A stretch of 64,000 nt of DNA from Henckelia pumila (lineage: Eukaryota; Streptophyta; Magnoliopsida; Lamiales; Gesneriaceae): positions 186,001-250,000 of the forward strand of contig NC_133123.1 of the NCBI RefSeq assembly GCF_033568475.1. Direction: 5' to 3'. The position numbers were made by a program, and so were the translations under genes. Shown piece after piece: positions 36,485 through 47,700 of the stretch. Position 1 is the stretch's first letter, and each line of letters begins with the position of its first letter. The notes below the pieces were generated by a model that made no database searches, had not been told where the DNA came from, and saw nothing but the letters and a program-made list of their open reading frames with translations.

Positions 36485-37321
36485 ATTACGTTGTTTGATC
36501 CCGTAATTCTATTTCATTTAATATTTCGACAAACTCGATCGAACCATACGGGCAGAAGCAAATAAAATCTCAATCGAAATTTAGATTTTGTACTTAGAAA
36601 ACGTTTGTATTGTTTTATACATTAAAAAACTTAAAATATGTATTTGGACAAAATTCTTTTAAAAAGTTTTTGAAAAATATGTTTTAAAAAGTGTCAACCA
36701 AATATAGTATTTGAATACCACCACTGATAAACAACATAATAAACGATACTAAAGATTGTTTTAAATGTTTTGTAGAATGAGGCAATAATTTGAATTAAAA
36801 GTTCAAAACACATTACTTTTGAAATGCGAAAATGACGTGAAAATATTTGTATAGAATAATTGTTCTAACATATATCTATTTTTAAAATAGAAGAAATGGG
36901 AGATCGAAAACATTTTATAAAAAAATAAAAATAAAAAACACTTTTATAAAAAAAAATTCCGATAACCTAGAAAACAACAATAAATTTACCAAACTAAACT
37001 GAGTCAGAGCACTTTGTAGGGAGAATACATTAGTATGTATCTCAAAAGATATTATTTTTCTTGAAAGTTACATAACCATTTAACTCATGTTTGATCGATC
37101 ACATGGGTAGTTTTGAGCGGCAGTACACAAATATAGTGGAGTGATTCATCATCTAATCACTTTACAGCACACAAGTATACAATCCATCTCTGCTTTGATC
37201 AAATGCTGCATCGAATGTATTTTCTTGTGTTCTTCACCCCGACTTTTCCTATAAATTTCCTGTCACAGACCTGAGACCACAGTATCAAGACTCACTGAGA
37301 GGAGTTGATTAACTTCAGAAA
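36485..37321. other. Intergenic region
   Basis: AT-rich spacer with motifs resembling the 6.8-7.7 kb repeat (TTTGGACAAAATTC and similar near 36640). The AGP promoter follows: a TATAAAT box at 37250-37256, 66 bp before the start codon. Confidence 0.6.
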
Positions 37322-37504
37322 ATGGAGCTGCAGGCAAGAAAATTGATCGGTATTGTCTTGTTCGTCTACATGACTATTTCGAGAAATGTCGGAGCTCAAG
37401 CTGAAGATGTTGGAGCACCGGCGCCAATGCCTGGATCAAACAGTTCTGTGGAAGCTCCTCTCATGGCTGCTGCCATTGCTTCTCTGCTTGTTGTTTTCCT
37501 ATAG
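37322..37504 (+). CDS. Arabinogalactan peptide (GPI-anchored AG peptide)
   Basis: A single-exon gene of 60 residues with the AG-peptide architecture: a secretion signal (about 1-25, ending VGAQ), a very short mature core with Ala-Pro hydroxylation and glycosylation motifs (VGAPAPMPGSNSS), and a hydrophobic GPI-attachment signal (APLMAAAIASLLVVFL). The processed peptide would be only about 15 residues, displayed at the plasma membrane or cell wall. Members such as AGP16/20/22 are of similar length. The TATA box is at 37250. Which AGP subgroup it matches cannot be decided from this short sequence. Confidence 0.85.
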   Translation: MELQARKLIGIVLFVYMTISRNVGAQAEDVGAPAPMPGSNSSVEAPLMAAAIASLLVVFL

Positions 37505-37804
37505 ACAGATCTCGTTCACAGAGCGATTCTAAGTTTTTCGATTTGTTGTTAATGTTGAACCAGCCATTTGACACATGTTCAATTCCTTCTGCTTGATTGA
37601 TGAAAATGTGGTTTCTATTTCAAACGTTGTGCTGAGGTATATTCAAGATTCGTTGTTTCTGAAAACAGAGTGATTTATTACACAGATGTATAGAGATTAC
37701 AATCGATTCATGGATCAACATACAAGATTTCCTTATTTCCAAACATAATTATAAGTTCATTACCCAAACATGAAGACCTTAAAGAACAGAAAAGATGACA
37801 TTTC

Positions 37805-38375
37805 TCAAGCATAAGCACTGGGGTTCTGGATCAGATAAGCCTCCACAGCCTTGTATACACCCAACACTTTTTCTTTCCCGGCTTTTATCTCTTTCTCTGT
37901 CAGCAAGAAATCGCCTTTTGTGTGATAAGTGCTAGTCACCTTAGAAAATGTACCCCCGTCTGGTGCTGCTTCCAACTTGATTTCGTGTGTAATCTTCTCA
38001 AGTTTGTCCATTAATGATTCGCCTTCAATCACCGTGTAGCTGTAACTGTACGTCTCTTCGTTCAGTTCATCAATCTGATACTTCAAAGATTTAAGATTAC
38101 TACCTGTAAAAAAAAAATTAAAACGCATCTCTTAAATTGAATTAGAATTTTATACATAATAATACAGAAGTTTGGATCTTTAGTTAGTTACCTTCAGCAA
38201 AATTAACCAGTTTTATGCTTCCAACTCCACCGTTACCTTGCAGAAACTCCATGCTTCTAATTACATGTGGCAGAAGTTTAGGAATCAAGTTGTTGGAGTC
38301 TAGGATTGAGGCTTTAAAGATTCTTTTTGGGCAGACAGCAGAAGTGTGATCTTCAGTGAATGTAAGCACACCCAT
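37805..38375 (-). CDS. Bet v 1 / major latex protein-like (intron-containing copy)
   Basis: Minus-strand exons 38375-38192 and 38103-37805 join in phase 1 to 160 residues. The single intron interrupts codon 62, the family's conserved position. Features include the N-terminal strand MGVLTFTEDHTSAVCPKRIFKA, the glycine-rich loop GNGGVGSIKLVNF (about 46-58), and the C-terminal helix EKVLGVYKAVEAYLIQNPSAYA typical of PR-10-like ligand-binding proteins. The pocket binds hydrophobic ligands; in-vivo ligands are mostly unknown. In-frame ATGs upstream (from 38450) are disfavoured because the family begins at MGV and a TATAAATAG box lies at 38473-38465, too close for the upstream start. The neighbour at 38809 is a divergent paralogue. 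Confidence 0.93.
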
Positions 38376-38808
38376 TTTTGCTACAGTTATAGGGTTCTTA
38401 GGACTAATGCTTTGATTGCCTTGATAATGAGATTGTTGTGTTGGAGACAATGTGATTATGAATTCTATTTATAGGATAAAGCTTCGTTAAATCCCATACG
38501 AATGCTCCAAATTGCAGAATCTCGTCTGGAAAATTATATTCTTTCCTGTAAAATTATCATTCGAGTAAACAAGAATAATAAAATGGGAAAATCAGAGTAA
38601 CCTGGAGTTTTCCTTAAATACAAACTTCAGCATCCTGCAATCTTTGCAGCACAAATAGACAAGAAACGGAATGTATAAGGCCGTCCACAAAACATAAATG
38701 AATTAAAAACCTCATGTTCTAAATCTATAAATACCACACTTCCTGGTGATAACTTAGCCAAACAAAAACAACATTCGAAGTTTTGAGTAAGAAAAATCAC
38801 CAAGGAAC
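38376..38808. promoter_or_regulatory. Shared divergent promoter of two MLP genes
   Basis: A 433-bp intergenic region between start codons facing away from each other. Each direction has a TATA box at almost the same distance from its ATG: TATAAATAG on the minus strand (38473-38465, about 90 bp before 38375) and TATAAATA on the plus strand (38726-38733, about 80 bp before 38809). Bidirectional control is inferred. Confidence 0.65.
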
Positions 38809-39291
38809 ATGGCTATTACCACATTCACTGACGAGTACATTTCTCCAATCCATCCTTCAAGAGTCTTTAAGGCCTCCATTGTGGACTCTCACAACTTAAT
38901 ACCAAAGCTGATGCCACAAGCTGTCAGCAGCATTGAGATTACTGAAGGTGATGGAGGTGCCGGAAGCATCAAGCAGATTAATTTTGCTCAAGGTGGAAAC
39001 TTTAAATCTTTGAAATATCGGGTAGATGAGCTTGATGAAGAGTCCCTTGTGTACAAGTACACGTTGATTGAAGGCGAGGCGCTGAAAGATAAACTTGAAA
39101 AGATTACATATGAAGTCAAGTTTGAGGCAACAGAAGATGGTGGCTCAGTGTCTAAGGTGACAAGTAAGTACTTCACTGTTGGGGATTTCATGCTTAAAGA
39201 AGATGAAGTCAAGGCAGGAAAAGAAAAGGTGATAGGAATGTACAAGGCTGTTGAAGCTTATCTACTCCAGAATCCTCATGCCTATGCATAA
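38809..39291 (+). CDS. Bet v 1 / major latex protein-like (intronless copy)
   Basis: A single exon of 160 residues, the same length as its divergent neighbour. Blocks shared with it include IPKLMPQAV, the glycine-rich loop GDGGAGSIKQINF, KSLKYRVDELDEES and EKVIGMYKAVEAYLLQNPHAYA. The family intron is absent: the codon-62 joint reads straight through as CAAGGTGGAAAC, exactly the spliced arrangement. This points to precise loss of the intron, or a retrocopy, while keeping a functional-looking frame and a TATA box. A PR-10-like ligand-binding role is inferred from the family. Confidence 0.94.
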   Translation: MAITTFTDEYISPIHPSRVFKASIVDSHNLIPKLMPQAVSSIEITEGDGGAGSIKQINFAQGGNFKSLKYRVDELDEESLVYKYTLIEGEALKDKLEKITYEVKFEATEDGGSVSKVTSKYFTVGDFMLKEDEVKAGKEKVIGMYKAVEAYLLQNPHAYA

Positions 39292-39686
39292 TTTCCTCAT
39301 TTTCTTCCCTCTTTGTTTTCGTTTGGTTTATGTTGTCTGCAAATTTTCTCTGAGTCTCGAATGTTGTTAATTTCTGCTTTTGAGATCTCTCCTTTTCTTT
39401 CTTTACTTGTTATCCTCAGAACTGTCAACTCAAAATAAAGCCATTATCTTCCAAATAATGCGATTGTGTTTGCTTTGAAGGATACCAAAAATTGCTCACG
39501 TTCGTATTGCCCATGGATCTCGCATAAAGGGTTTCGAGAAATTTGATGAATTGAGACATGAATACGTCTAGAAAGAAAGAACACTGAACCTTGCTTATAC
39601 TTATTTGAGTATCTGTCTGAGGTCTTTAACTAGTACATGTATATAGAAACATAACATTGTAAACAAGGCTAATGCTTTGGACATGG
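39292..39686. other. Convergent 3' flanks
   Basis: 3' UTRs of the intronless MLP gene (AATAAAG near 39435) and of the minus-strand NAD(P)-binding gene. No further feature is seen. Confidence 0.6.
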
Positions 39687-41342
39687 TCAACGTTGTTTGA
39701 TGGAACTGAAGAGCTCCTGAAACGAACGTCGAGGAGCTTCTGTTTGGGCCACAATTTCCACCACTTTGTAGCCAGACTCTGGACATAGCAATGCCTCAAC
39801 TGCTACTTCTGCAACCTGATCTCTCGATATCGATCCCCCAGAAAGAGTATCCTGCAAGGAAGGAGAGAGTTTGGCTTGAGTGGGTAAACAAGGGATCAAG
39901 CCTTCCAACTGTTACTAAAATTCAAAAATGTGGATCCAACGTCGTTACCTCTTTCTCCATGACTATATTCCCCTTAGGTGGATCGTTCTTTAGTCCCCCA
40001 GGCCGTATAATAGTGTAATTGATACCAGACTTGCGAATATGCTGCTCTGCTTGCAGCTTCGCGATCAAGGTGAGTCCAAAAACATTCAGAAAAATGTAAG
40101 CAGGATTTAACAACTGTCCCATTGAAGCTCCGTTCACCAAAATAGAACTTATGAGTATAAATCTGTTAACACCACGTTTCCGGCAAGCTTCAACTAGGTT
40201 TACCGTCCCAAAGTTATCCACCTACATTAAAAGATTCCACTACTCCATGAAGACTATGCATCCAAAGAGTAATAGAATGAGAATCAAGAACATAAAAACT
40301 GAAGAAATTTACTCACCCTCCATGGAGCCGTCAAATCCCATGAAGGTCGAAAACCAGTAGCACATATTACAGCATCAGAATCATCGCTAATAGCCTCAGC
40401 TAACTTAGTTGAACCCTCCGTCACATCTGCTTTCACCTGAAAATACAGGTGCATCCCACTCAAATAATAATAGTAATAATAATAATGCAGGTTCATATAA
40501 TCGGAGCCAACAGGTTCCAAAATTTACAGCTTTATGGTTGCATAAATAGCAAAGGATGCAATTTAGAAATAAAGTTTACGTAGCATACGAGCTTTAACAT
40601 TGCAACCAACAGCCAATTATTATCCTAAATCCTCGAACAGCCGTTGACAGCTATTCTACAAGATTTTTCAGGATATTTTTTTTTAATTTCAAATTTTCAG
40701 GATGTTACTTAAGAAACTATTTTCAAACAATCAAATTATAAGCATTCAAAAATCGAAACATAAAAGATTAAGCTGCAAAAGAACTCTAACTAACAATCTG
40801 AAGATCAGCGTTGTTTCCGGGGAAAGTTGATTTTGCTTTCTCAACATCACGGACACCAGCCTTTACAGAAAAACCCTTAGCCAAAAGCTGCTCCACAATC
40901 CTTTTACCGGTGCTCCCAGTGGCACCTGCAACAAAGATTTTCTTCTTCTGAGAAGAACCCGTCTGCTGTTCTTCCTTAACCTGACTTCCCTCCATCTGCA
41001 TTCAGTCAAATATAGAATAAAACACGAAAGAGCACATGCAAAGACGTAAAGAACCCAACTTTATTATATAGCGCAGCTCAGAAGATTCGAGAGAAATTGA
41101 GAAAATTACAATCGGGCAAGACAGAGAAAGAAGTAATGCGATCAAGAAACAGGAGATTCGAGAGAGATTGAGAAGATGAGGAAACTTACAGTCGAAGCTT
41201 TCGGGTAAAAAGAGTTGGATTTGGCTGTGAAGGAGAAGAATTGAAAACGAGAGGTGATCGGGAAGACTCTAGCATTGGTGACTGGAGCCACCGTTGGAAT
41301 TGTACCCGCCACAAGATAGGGCCTCAACGTGGCATTAATCAC
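39687..41342 (-). CDS. Plastid NAD(P)-binding (atypical SDR) protein, At2g34460-like
   Basis: Minus-strand exons 41342-41190, 40995-40795, 40436-40317, 40221-39949 and 39851-39687 join in phase 0 to 303 residues. Residues 1-50 look like a transit peptide (rich in T/S/P/R). The Rossmann fold starts IFVAGATGSTGKRIVEQLL, with the dinucleotide motif GATGSTG at 75-81, and continues through DAVICATGF, NRFILISSILVNGAS, NYTIIRPGGL and the C-terminal VAEVAVEALL. It resembles the NAD(P)-binding part of TIC62 and the plastid protein At2g34460, whose reaction is not established to my knowledge. The glycine motif differs from classical SDRs, as usual in this atypical group. No truncation is seen. Confidence 0.9.
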
Positions 41343-41378
41343 TCTATTTTTTTAATTTTATTACTTTTTTTAAAGAAA

Positions 41379-41566
41379 AATGCTAGATGTACACTTTGTA
41401 GTGTACACTTTGGTTTACACCTTTACTTAAAATTTTTTTAATTTCTCTCATTAATTGCAAAATACCCATGATAAAAAATAAATTTCTAGTTGATCAAGGA
41501 AAGTTTTATAATTAATAAGAAAGAGTGTAAACTAAGGTGTACACAAAATGTACATCTATTATTACT
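41379..41566. repeat. Small inverted-repeat element
   Basis: ATGCTAGATGTACACTTTG...GGTTTACACC on the left pairs imperfectly with GTGTAAACTAAGGTGTACAC...TGTACATCTATTATT on the right over about 40 bp, enclosing about 100 bp of AT-rich DNA. This is MITE-like; the ends and target duplication are not resolved. Confidence 0.5.
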
Positions 41567-41999
41567 CTTTTTTTAAAATTCTTTTTTCGATATGTCCAGT
41601 AAGATTCTCACTAATGTGAAGCATAATAATGGGAATTATGGAAAGGTCTGAGAATTTAATAAAAGTCAACTGATTAATAAGAATTTAATTTAATTTAATT
41701 TATTTTTTTTAAAAAGCTATCAAGTCAAACTAATATCACTATTTAATTATGAGTAAAAATTAATTTGATACATGAATTATTGGTTAAATGTTAAATTGGT
41801 ATACGAATTTTTGTTAATGACTTAATTGGTACATGTCCACTTGATTTTGACCAAATTACGATAAAAAAAAAGAGTATAATGGTCTTATGATAATACAAAT
41901 TAATTAAAATAATAATATTATTTTAATTTCAAAACCAACTTCGTCATTTTTTTCATCAAAAAAACCAAAAACGATTATCAATTTTTTTATTAGTCATGT

Positions 42000-43492
42000 T
42001 GTAGTAACCAAGAACTCATTTTAAGATAATAATATGTTAAACATGTTTAAGGGTTGATAATTAACCAATTCCGGGATTTAATCGGACTTCAGAAGCAAGA
42101 AACGAAATTTCATTGTCTGAGCCAGTTCGGACGATCCGAAGAGGACTTCGGACGGCCCGAACTTGATCACCGGGGGCTCCGAAGGTAAGCTTGTTGACTT
42201 CGGAGTTAAGGCACGTTCGGACGATCCGAAAAGGACTTCGGACGGCCCGAACTCCCTTGTGCCAAGCAAGCAGGATTACTCAGCATGGTGTTTTGACAAG
42301 TGTCGGATTTAGGTCACTTCGAACGACCCGAAGAGACGTTCGGACGGTCCGAACTCGACGTGTCTCGCATGCAGACAATGAGTTGGAACGGACGATCCGA
42401 ACTCAGCTTCGGAGGATCCGAACTCGTCCGGAAATTTTCTTATAAATAGGGCTCGTTCAATTTCATTTTGAAATACGAATTCCCGAGTTTCTTTCTTCAG
42501 TTATATAAGTGTGAGATATACACTTGAGGGCCCTATCGGTTATAATAGAGGTTCTGGAATAACCAAGGTGTGGTTATAGTCATCCGGGACTAGCGACTCC
42601 AAAGGATTAATTACGGACGAAGGTATGGTCCGGGAATCTATTTAAGTTTTGGGAGTACTTATTAGCTTAGTTAAGGCTTATAGAATTTATGTAGTGATAC
42701 GGTGAACTTTTGAATATAGGCTTGGAACCTAGGATCTTACTATACTTGAACTAGCCTAGAGGTACGTACACATTGACTGAGATTGCCAGCGAGTATACAT
42801 GTTTATATGTTGCATTTATTTGGCATTATTATATGGCATGATATATGATTTACCGCTTTCTATATTCATATGTCATGTGCATATACACGTTGAGCCTATA
42901 CCTTGTTATACCTGACTATAGAGCCGCTCAGCTCTATACTCGATAGTCTGTCACTGAGAGTACCGCGACGGCGGGGGCATTTATGTCTGTCTACTCTGGT
43001 GTACTAGACGAGTGTGGTTGCACCCAGAGGTTGATCCGTGCGGTGGAAGCACTCATGTGGGGCCGGTTCTGAGCATGATTTTTCAGATGACCCTATACCA
43101 GTCATCATGTTGCATGCATTATATACATATGTTTACTCATGTCTATGTACTGGGCGTTAGTGCTCACGTCCTAGTTGTTATCTTGGACACCCTATTTCAT
43201 GGGGCAGGTCACAGGATGGACGGAGATGGTAGTTCAAGGCAGGACTAGGGAGCAGGAGCCTTGAGGATTTTATTATACAGCAGGATTCGATATAGCTGTA
43301 TAATGTTTACTGTTTAAGGTTTCGATTTGGTTGTATCACTACAGATTTAAGCCTGGATTATGTTACTAAGCTGATATGTAAATTATGGTTTTGTTTCCTC
43401 ATGTTTTACTCTGTTAAGTTATTTTGTTGTATTAAGTTTAATGCATGCTATTAGTTGCCAGTTAGTAGGTGATATCATGCAGGGTCACTACA
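42000..43492. mobile_element. Solo LTR (fossil LTR retrotransposon) nested in the MULE
   Basis: A 1493-bp block with ends TGTAGTAACC and GGGTCACTACA and a perfect 5-bp duplication CATGT at 41995-41999 and 43493-43497. No internal retrotransposon sequence remains, so it is a recombination remnant. It contains a TATAAATA box near 42440 and a cluster of TTCGGACGATCCGAA-type palindromes at 42125-42430. Probably Gypsy-type, but the family is not provable from an LTR alone. Confidence 0.82.
42125..42430. repeat. Palindrome cluster in the solo LTR
   Basis: Repeated near-palindromes of the type TTCGGACGATCCGAA and TTCGGACGGCCCGAA occur about nine times in 300 bp. A unit of one ATCC and one GGCC version separated by about 10 bp (CGAANAGGACTTCGG) appears near-identically at about 42126-42162 and 42213-42251. 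They lie just upstream of the TATA box, in the U3 part of the LTR. Confidence 0.75.
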
Positions 43493-44194
43493 CATGTTTT
43501 CTTATAAAATTATTGTGTTTAAATAAACTTTCAAATTTTTATTTGTTGATTAAAAAATATGTAGCACGTTATGGCGGAGTTTAATTGGTGATTTGATAAG
43601 TTTTTCTTATAAATATAATTTGAAAATTTAAATTAATTTTTAGTAGAACTTACGTAATATTTTTATCCAAATAATATATTCAATAAAATTTTACATGGCT
43701 AAAATATTAAAAAATATTTTATCACAATCGCTATTTATTAAATATATTTTTTCAAAATATTATCAAAAAAATTATGTATAACAAAATCAGAATTTTAGCT
43801 AAAAAAATATTTATTTATTTTCTATGGTATACATTTATTTATTTACAATTATTTAGATATTGTATGTCTTAATATAATTTATCTAATCTTTCTCGTTGAA
43901 ATATATAATCTATTAATCTACATAATATAATAAATATTATGTACAAATAAAAATTTTAATCAAATTAATTTTTACATATAAAATGTAATATACAAATATA
44001 TATAATTAAAAATAAAAATAAAATGTGCATATTTTGTAATAAAAGGCAAATTGGACATTTTACATAAATATCACCGAAAATTGACCGAAATTCGGCGAAC
44101 ATGTACCAATTAAACCATTAACAAAAGTTCGCATACCAATTTGACGTTTAACCAATAATTCGTGTACCAAATTAAATTTTACTATTTAATTGTT

Positions 44195-44751
44195 TGAGAC
44201 AATTAGTCAAAAAGTATGAAATTGATTTTGAATGTATTTAATCGTTTCATTATAGATTACATTTATAGTCAGTACATACGTACCTGATTATATTAAATGT
44301 TTAGTTTCAAAAAAAAAAAGCTATATTAAATGTTTTAAATTATAATTGATAAATATCTACAAAAATATAATGTTCATAATATCTGTCATTCAAACCAATT
44401 AAATTCACAAGTGAAATCTTGAAAATTTTCGTATGAACATGTGATTTGCCTTTTTTTTGTATTGACTAATGATATCTAATGCTGTTTTTATCTAATTTTT
44501 CCACGAATATATAATTTTGGTATGAAATAATTTATGTAGGTGCATGTTGTATGAACTATTATTAAATCTCTATGCAGAGAAAGTTACGAACTTTGATTAA
44601 ATTAAGAAAAGTTATAGCTTCAATAAATCTGAAGCAAGGAATTATCAAAGCTTCAAACCTAGAAGAGCTAAACTTAAAATTATTACGCCAAATTAACAAA
44701 AAAGCCGACGCTAGACTCAATGGCACTGTGGTGAAAACGGCCTGCTTCTGG
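44195..44751. other. 3' flank of KAS I
   Basis: AT-rich spacer and probable 3' UTR of the minus-strand KAS I gene. No other feature is seen. Confidence 0.6.
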
Positions 44752-47700
44752 TCACGGCTTGAATGCAGAAAACGCAACAACGGAGTTGTGTCCACCGAAT
44801 CCAAATGAATTTGAAATGGCTGCATTTGATAAAGAGCATTAAAATCTTGCAAAAAATCCTCATTTACAAGGAGTTTATATATAGAAAGGGGAAGCAAGAG
44901 GCATCATACCAACGTTTACTTCATGTTGCTGCTTGTTGTTTGCAACAGTGTCGAATTCCACAGAAGGCTCTGGGTTCTGCGTTAATGATAATAAAATACT
45001 GTAAACTGGAGAAGCAAAATCCAACTAATTGAACAGTTTTTTTGAAGATTCCCATTGATGCACACATAAGAGGGTAAGTCGTGGGCACGTAGCAAACTAG
45101 TTTCTTTCAACTTACAAATTGGTTGATAGAAGGGTGAAGCCAGCCTGTTGTAACAGCTTTGATGGTTGCAATAGCTTCCAAACCTCCGGCAGCACCGAGG
45201 CAGTGCCCTATCATTGACTGTATAAAATATGAGAAACCAACCATGAGTAATGTCACATTGCGTCCGAAATCTGAAGAAAACAGGCAAAGCGGGCGGATAC
45301 ATTGGTGGGGGGTAGACCGGTAGCGCTAGTGGGGATCTTACCTTAGTAGCGTTGATTTTGATGCCTGAAGTGTTTTTGAACACCTTCTTGATTGCATTTA
45401 CCTCCGCTAAGTCACCTACTATAGTGGAGGTTGCATGGGCGTTAATATAGTTAACCTGAAATGGAACATGGACCAAACAAGTTATTTCCAAGAAATCTAC
45501 TTTCACCATAAATGGTTGATTTTGAAGTGCTAGAAATCTCAAAAAAGATAACATGAGAAATGACAATAAATCAATAGGCAGCTATGTTGAGACTCTTGAG
45601 ACATTCTGTTTTCAAACTGCTAGTCCGGTGTTGTGGCCGCATGTACTACATTTTAATGAAATGAAACAAGGAAATACCTCCTCACAGGAAGCCCCAGCAT
45701 CTTCTGGAGCTGGGGTATAGTGACAACAAATCAATAGGCAGATACGTTAAGACTCGACACATTCTGTTTTTGTACCACAAATATGGAGTTGTGGCCGCAC
45801 GTCACTAAATTTTAATGAAATAAAGTAAGCAAATACCTCCTCAGGGGAAACCCCAGCATCTTCTAGAGCGCTAAGGATGCATGACGAGACACCAAGGCCA
45901 TCAGATCTAGGATCTGTCATATGATAAGCATCACAGTTAACTGCACCTCCCAAGTATTCAGCAATTATTGGTGCATTTCGTTTCATTGCATGTTCCAGAC
46001 TTTCCATCACCTGTTCAAATTGAATAATAACATCACATTTCGGTCGGGAGTCCTGTTGATTAGATAACTCTTTCCGGAAGATGAAAGTGGAAGGAAAATT
46101 AAACGACGTGCCATGTCAAAAATGAGGACAACCCAAAGTCCAGTTTTAAAATATCCCAAGTCCAAGATTTATAATTAAGAAAAGAAAAAAAAAAAAAAAT
46201 GAGAGAGAAAGCTTACCAAGACTCCAGCACCTTCACCCATGACAAAGCCATCTCGATCTTTGTCCCAAGGTCTAGAAGCAGTTTTGGGATCATCATTTCT
46301 TTGAGACAAAGCCCGGCATGCGACAAAACCTCCCAGTCCAATAGGAATAATAGCCGCTTCGGTTCCACCAGCTACCATTATATCAGCTTCACCTCGACGG
46401 ATGTGATTTGCAGCAGCATAGAAGCAATAATTTGAGGTGGCACAAGCAGTTGATATTGAGTAATTTGGACCCATCAAACCAAGATCAATTGCAAGCAAAG
46501 CAGATGCCATGTTTGTTATTGCATAAGGTATGAAAAATGGAGTTATTTTCCTGTGACCTTTCTCTATAAGTGCCTGAACGCCGTCAGAGAAAACTGTAAG
46601 ACCACCCATTCCTGTCCCAACAAGTACACCAGCTCGAATTTTATCAATCTGCAATAATACCAAACTAAAATAATTTGAGAGGGTCGGCCTACAACTTCAA
46701 AGAAATGAACCACAAACAAATAGAACCCCGACAACAACCGATACTCCTTTATAATGAATGTAATAAATATTAAAAACAAGGTACAAAAATGTGGCAAATT
46801 AACGCTGCAACAAGTTAAAATAAACATAAAGGCAACAAAGAGTTCATAACTATTTTCTGACAGTATCGAAATAAAAAAAAAAAAAAACATAGAAGACTTA
46901 GTAAATATATTAACAAAGCATTTATTTACAGCTGCCATACCAGTTTTCTCAACCATAGAAATTAGAAAGTTTGCCTTTAATAGTTGTAAAGTAATAAGCC
47001 GAGGATAGGTCATCAATTAAGACAGAACTATACAATTCAAAGAGTTAGCGATGCGATTGTGTTTCAGAAAAGTGCCAAAGAATTCCGTATCAAAAACTCC
47101 AAACAAAAAACTCAAGAAAAACTCATCAAATTGAAATGAAGAGCGAGCACCATTCACCACAAGAATATGAACAATAACATATGCATAGATATTAGACAAC
47201 CAAAGCTTGATACAAGAAACTAACTCATAATAGAGAATTGTTAAATTTCATACACCGGAACCCCAAGATCTATGTACTCGATTACCTTTCAGCTTTAAGC
47301 AGTTTAACTAAAGCTGTTTATCACAGAAGACAATCAGTGCAAAAAAAAAAAATCCAAAACCTTAAAAATGAATCGAATTAAAAATCAAAGCAAGTGGATC
47401 TTCCACAAAATAAATCCTCTCCATCAACTCTTACCGTGCCAAGCTTCTCACCCCCGAGATCCGCATTTTCGAGTGCCTTTTTCCCCGCGACAATGCAGTA
47501 TCTCAAACAGTCGTCCAGCCTCCTATCGTTCTTCCCATCAATGTACCCGTCCGATTTAAATCCCCGAATCTGTCCGCCAAATCGCGTGGGGAATTTGGAC
47601 GCATCAAAGCGGTCTATTAGAGTGATGCCGCTCTCACCAGCAAGCAGCTTCTCGTAAAACACGTCTACATCATTCCCGAAAACGGAGACGAGGCCCGTGC

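Larger units (their letters stand above)
41752..44183. mobile_element. MULE-like non-autonomous element carrying a solo LTR
   Basis: Terminal inverted repeats of about 100 bp: the left begins AGTAAAAATTAATTTGATAC and the right, read inward, AGTAAAATTTAATTTGGTAC. Pairing continues through ATTATTGGTTAAA and AATTGGTACATGT. ATTTAATTATG (41741-41751) and ATTTAATTGTT (44184-44194) match at 9 of 11 positions, as a decayed MULE target duplication would. About 930 bp is the element itself; the rest is the LTR at 42000-43492. No transposase is seen. Confidence 0.72.

Noticed and set aside
42125-42430. CRISPR array or tRNA cluster because of regular palindromes
   Set aside because: Spacing is irregular, no conserved spacers, and the cluster lies in the promoter part of an LTR.
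43012-43248. 78-residue frame inside the solo LTR
   Set aside because: LTRs are non-coding; the composition is ordinary LTR sequence.
44910-44976. KAS I apparently truncated (ending ASPFYI) by read-through
   Set aside because: A GT donor at the GTTG joint and an AG acceptor before CCATTTC restore the standard C-terminus ISNSFGFGGHNS, so this is a real intron and the gene is intact.
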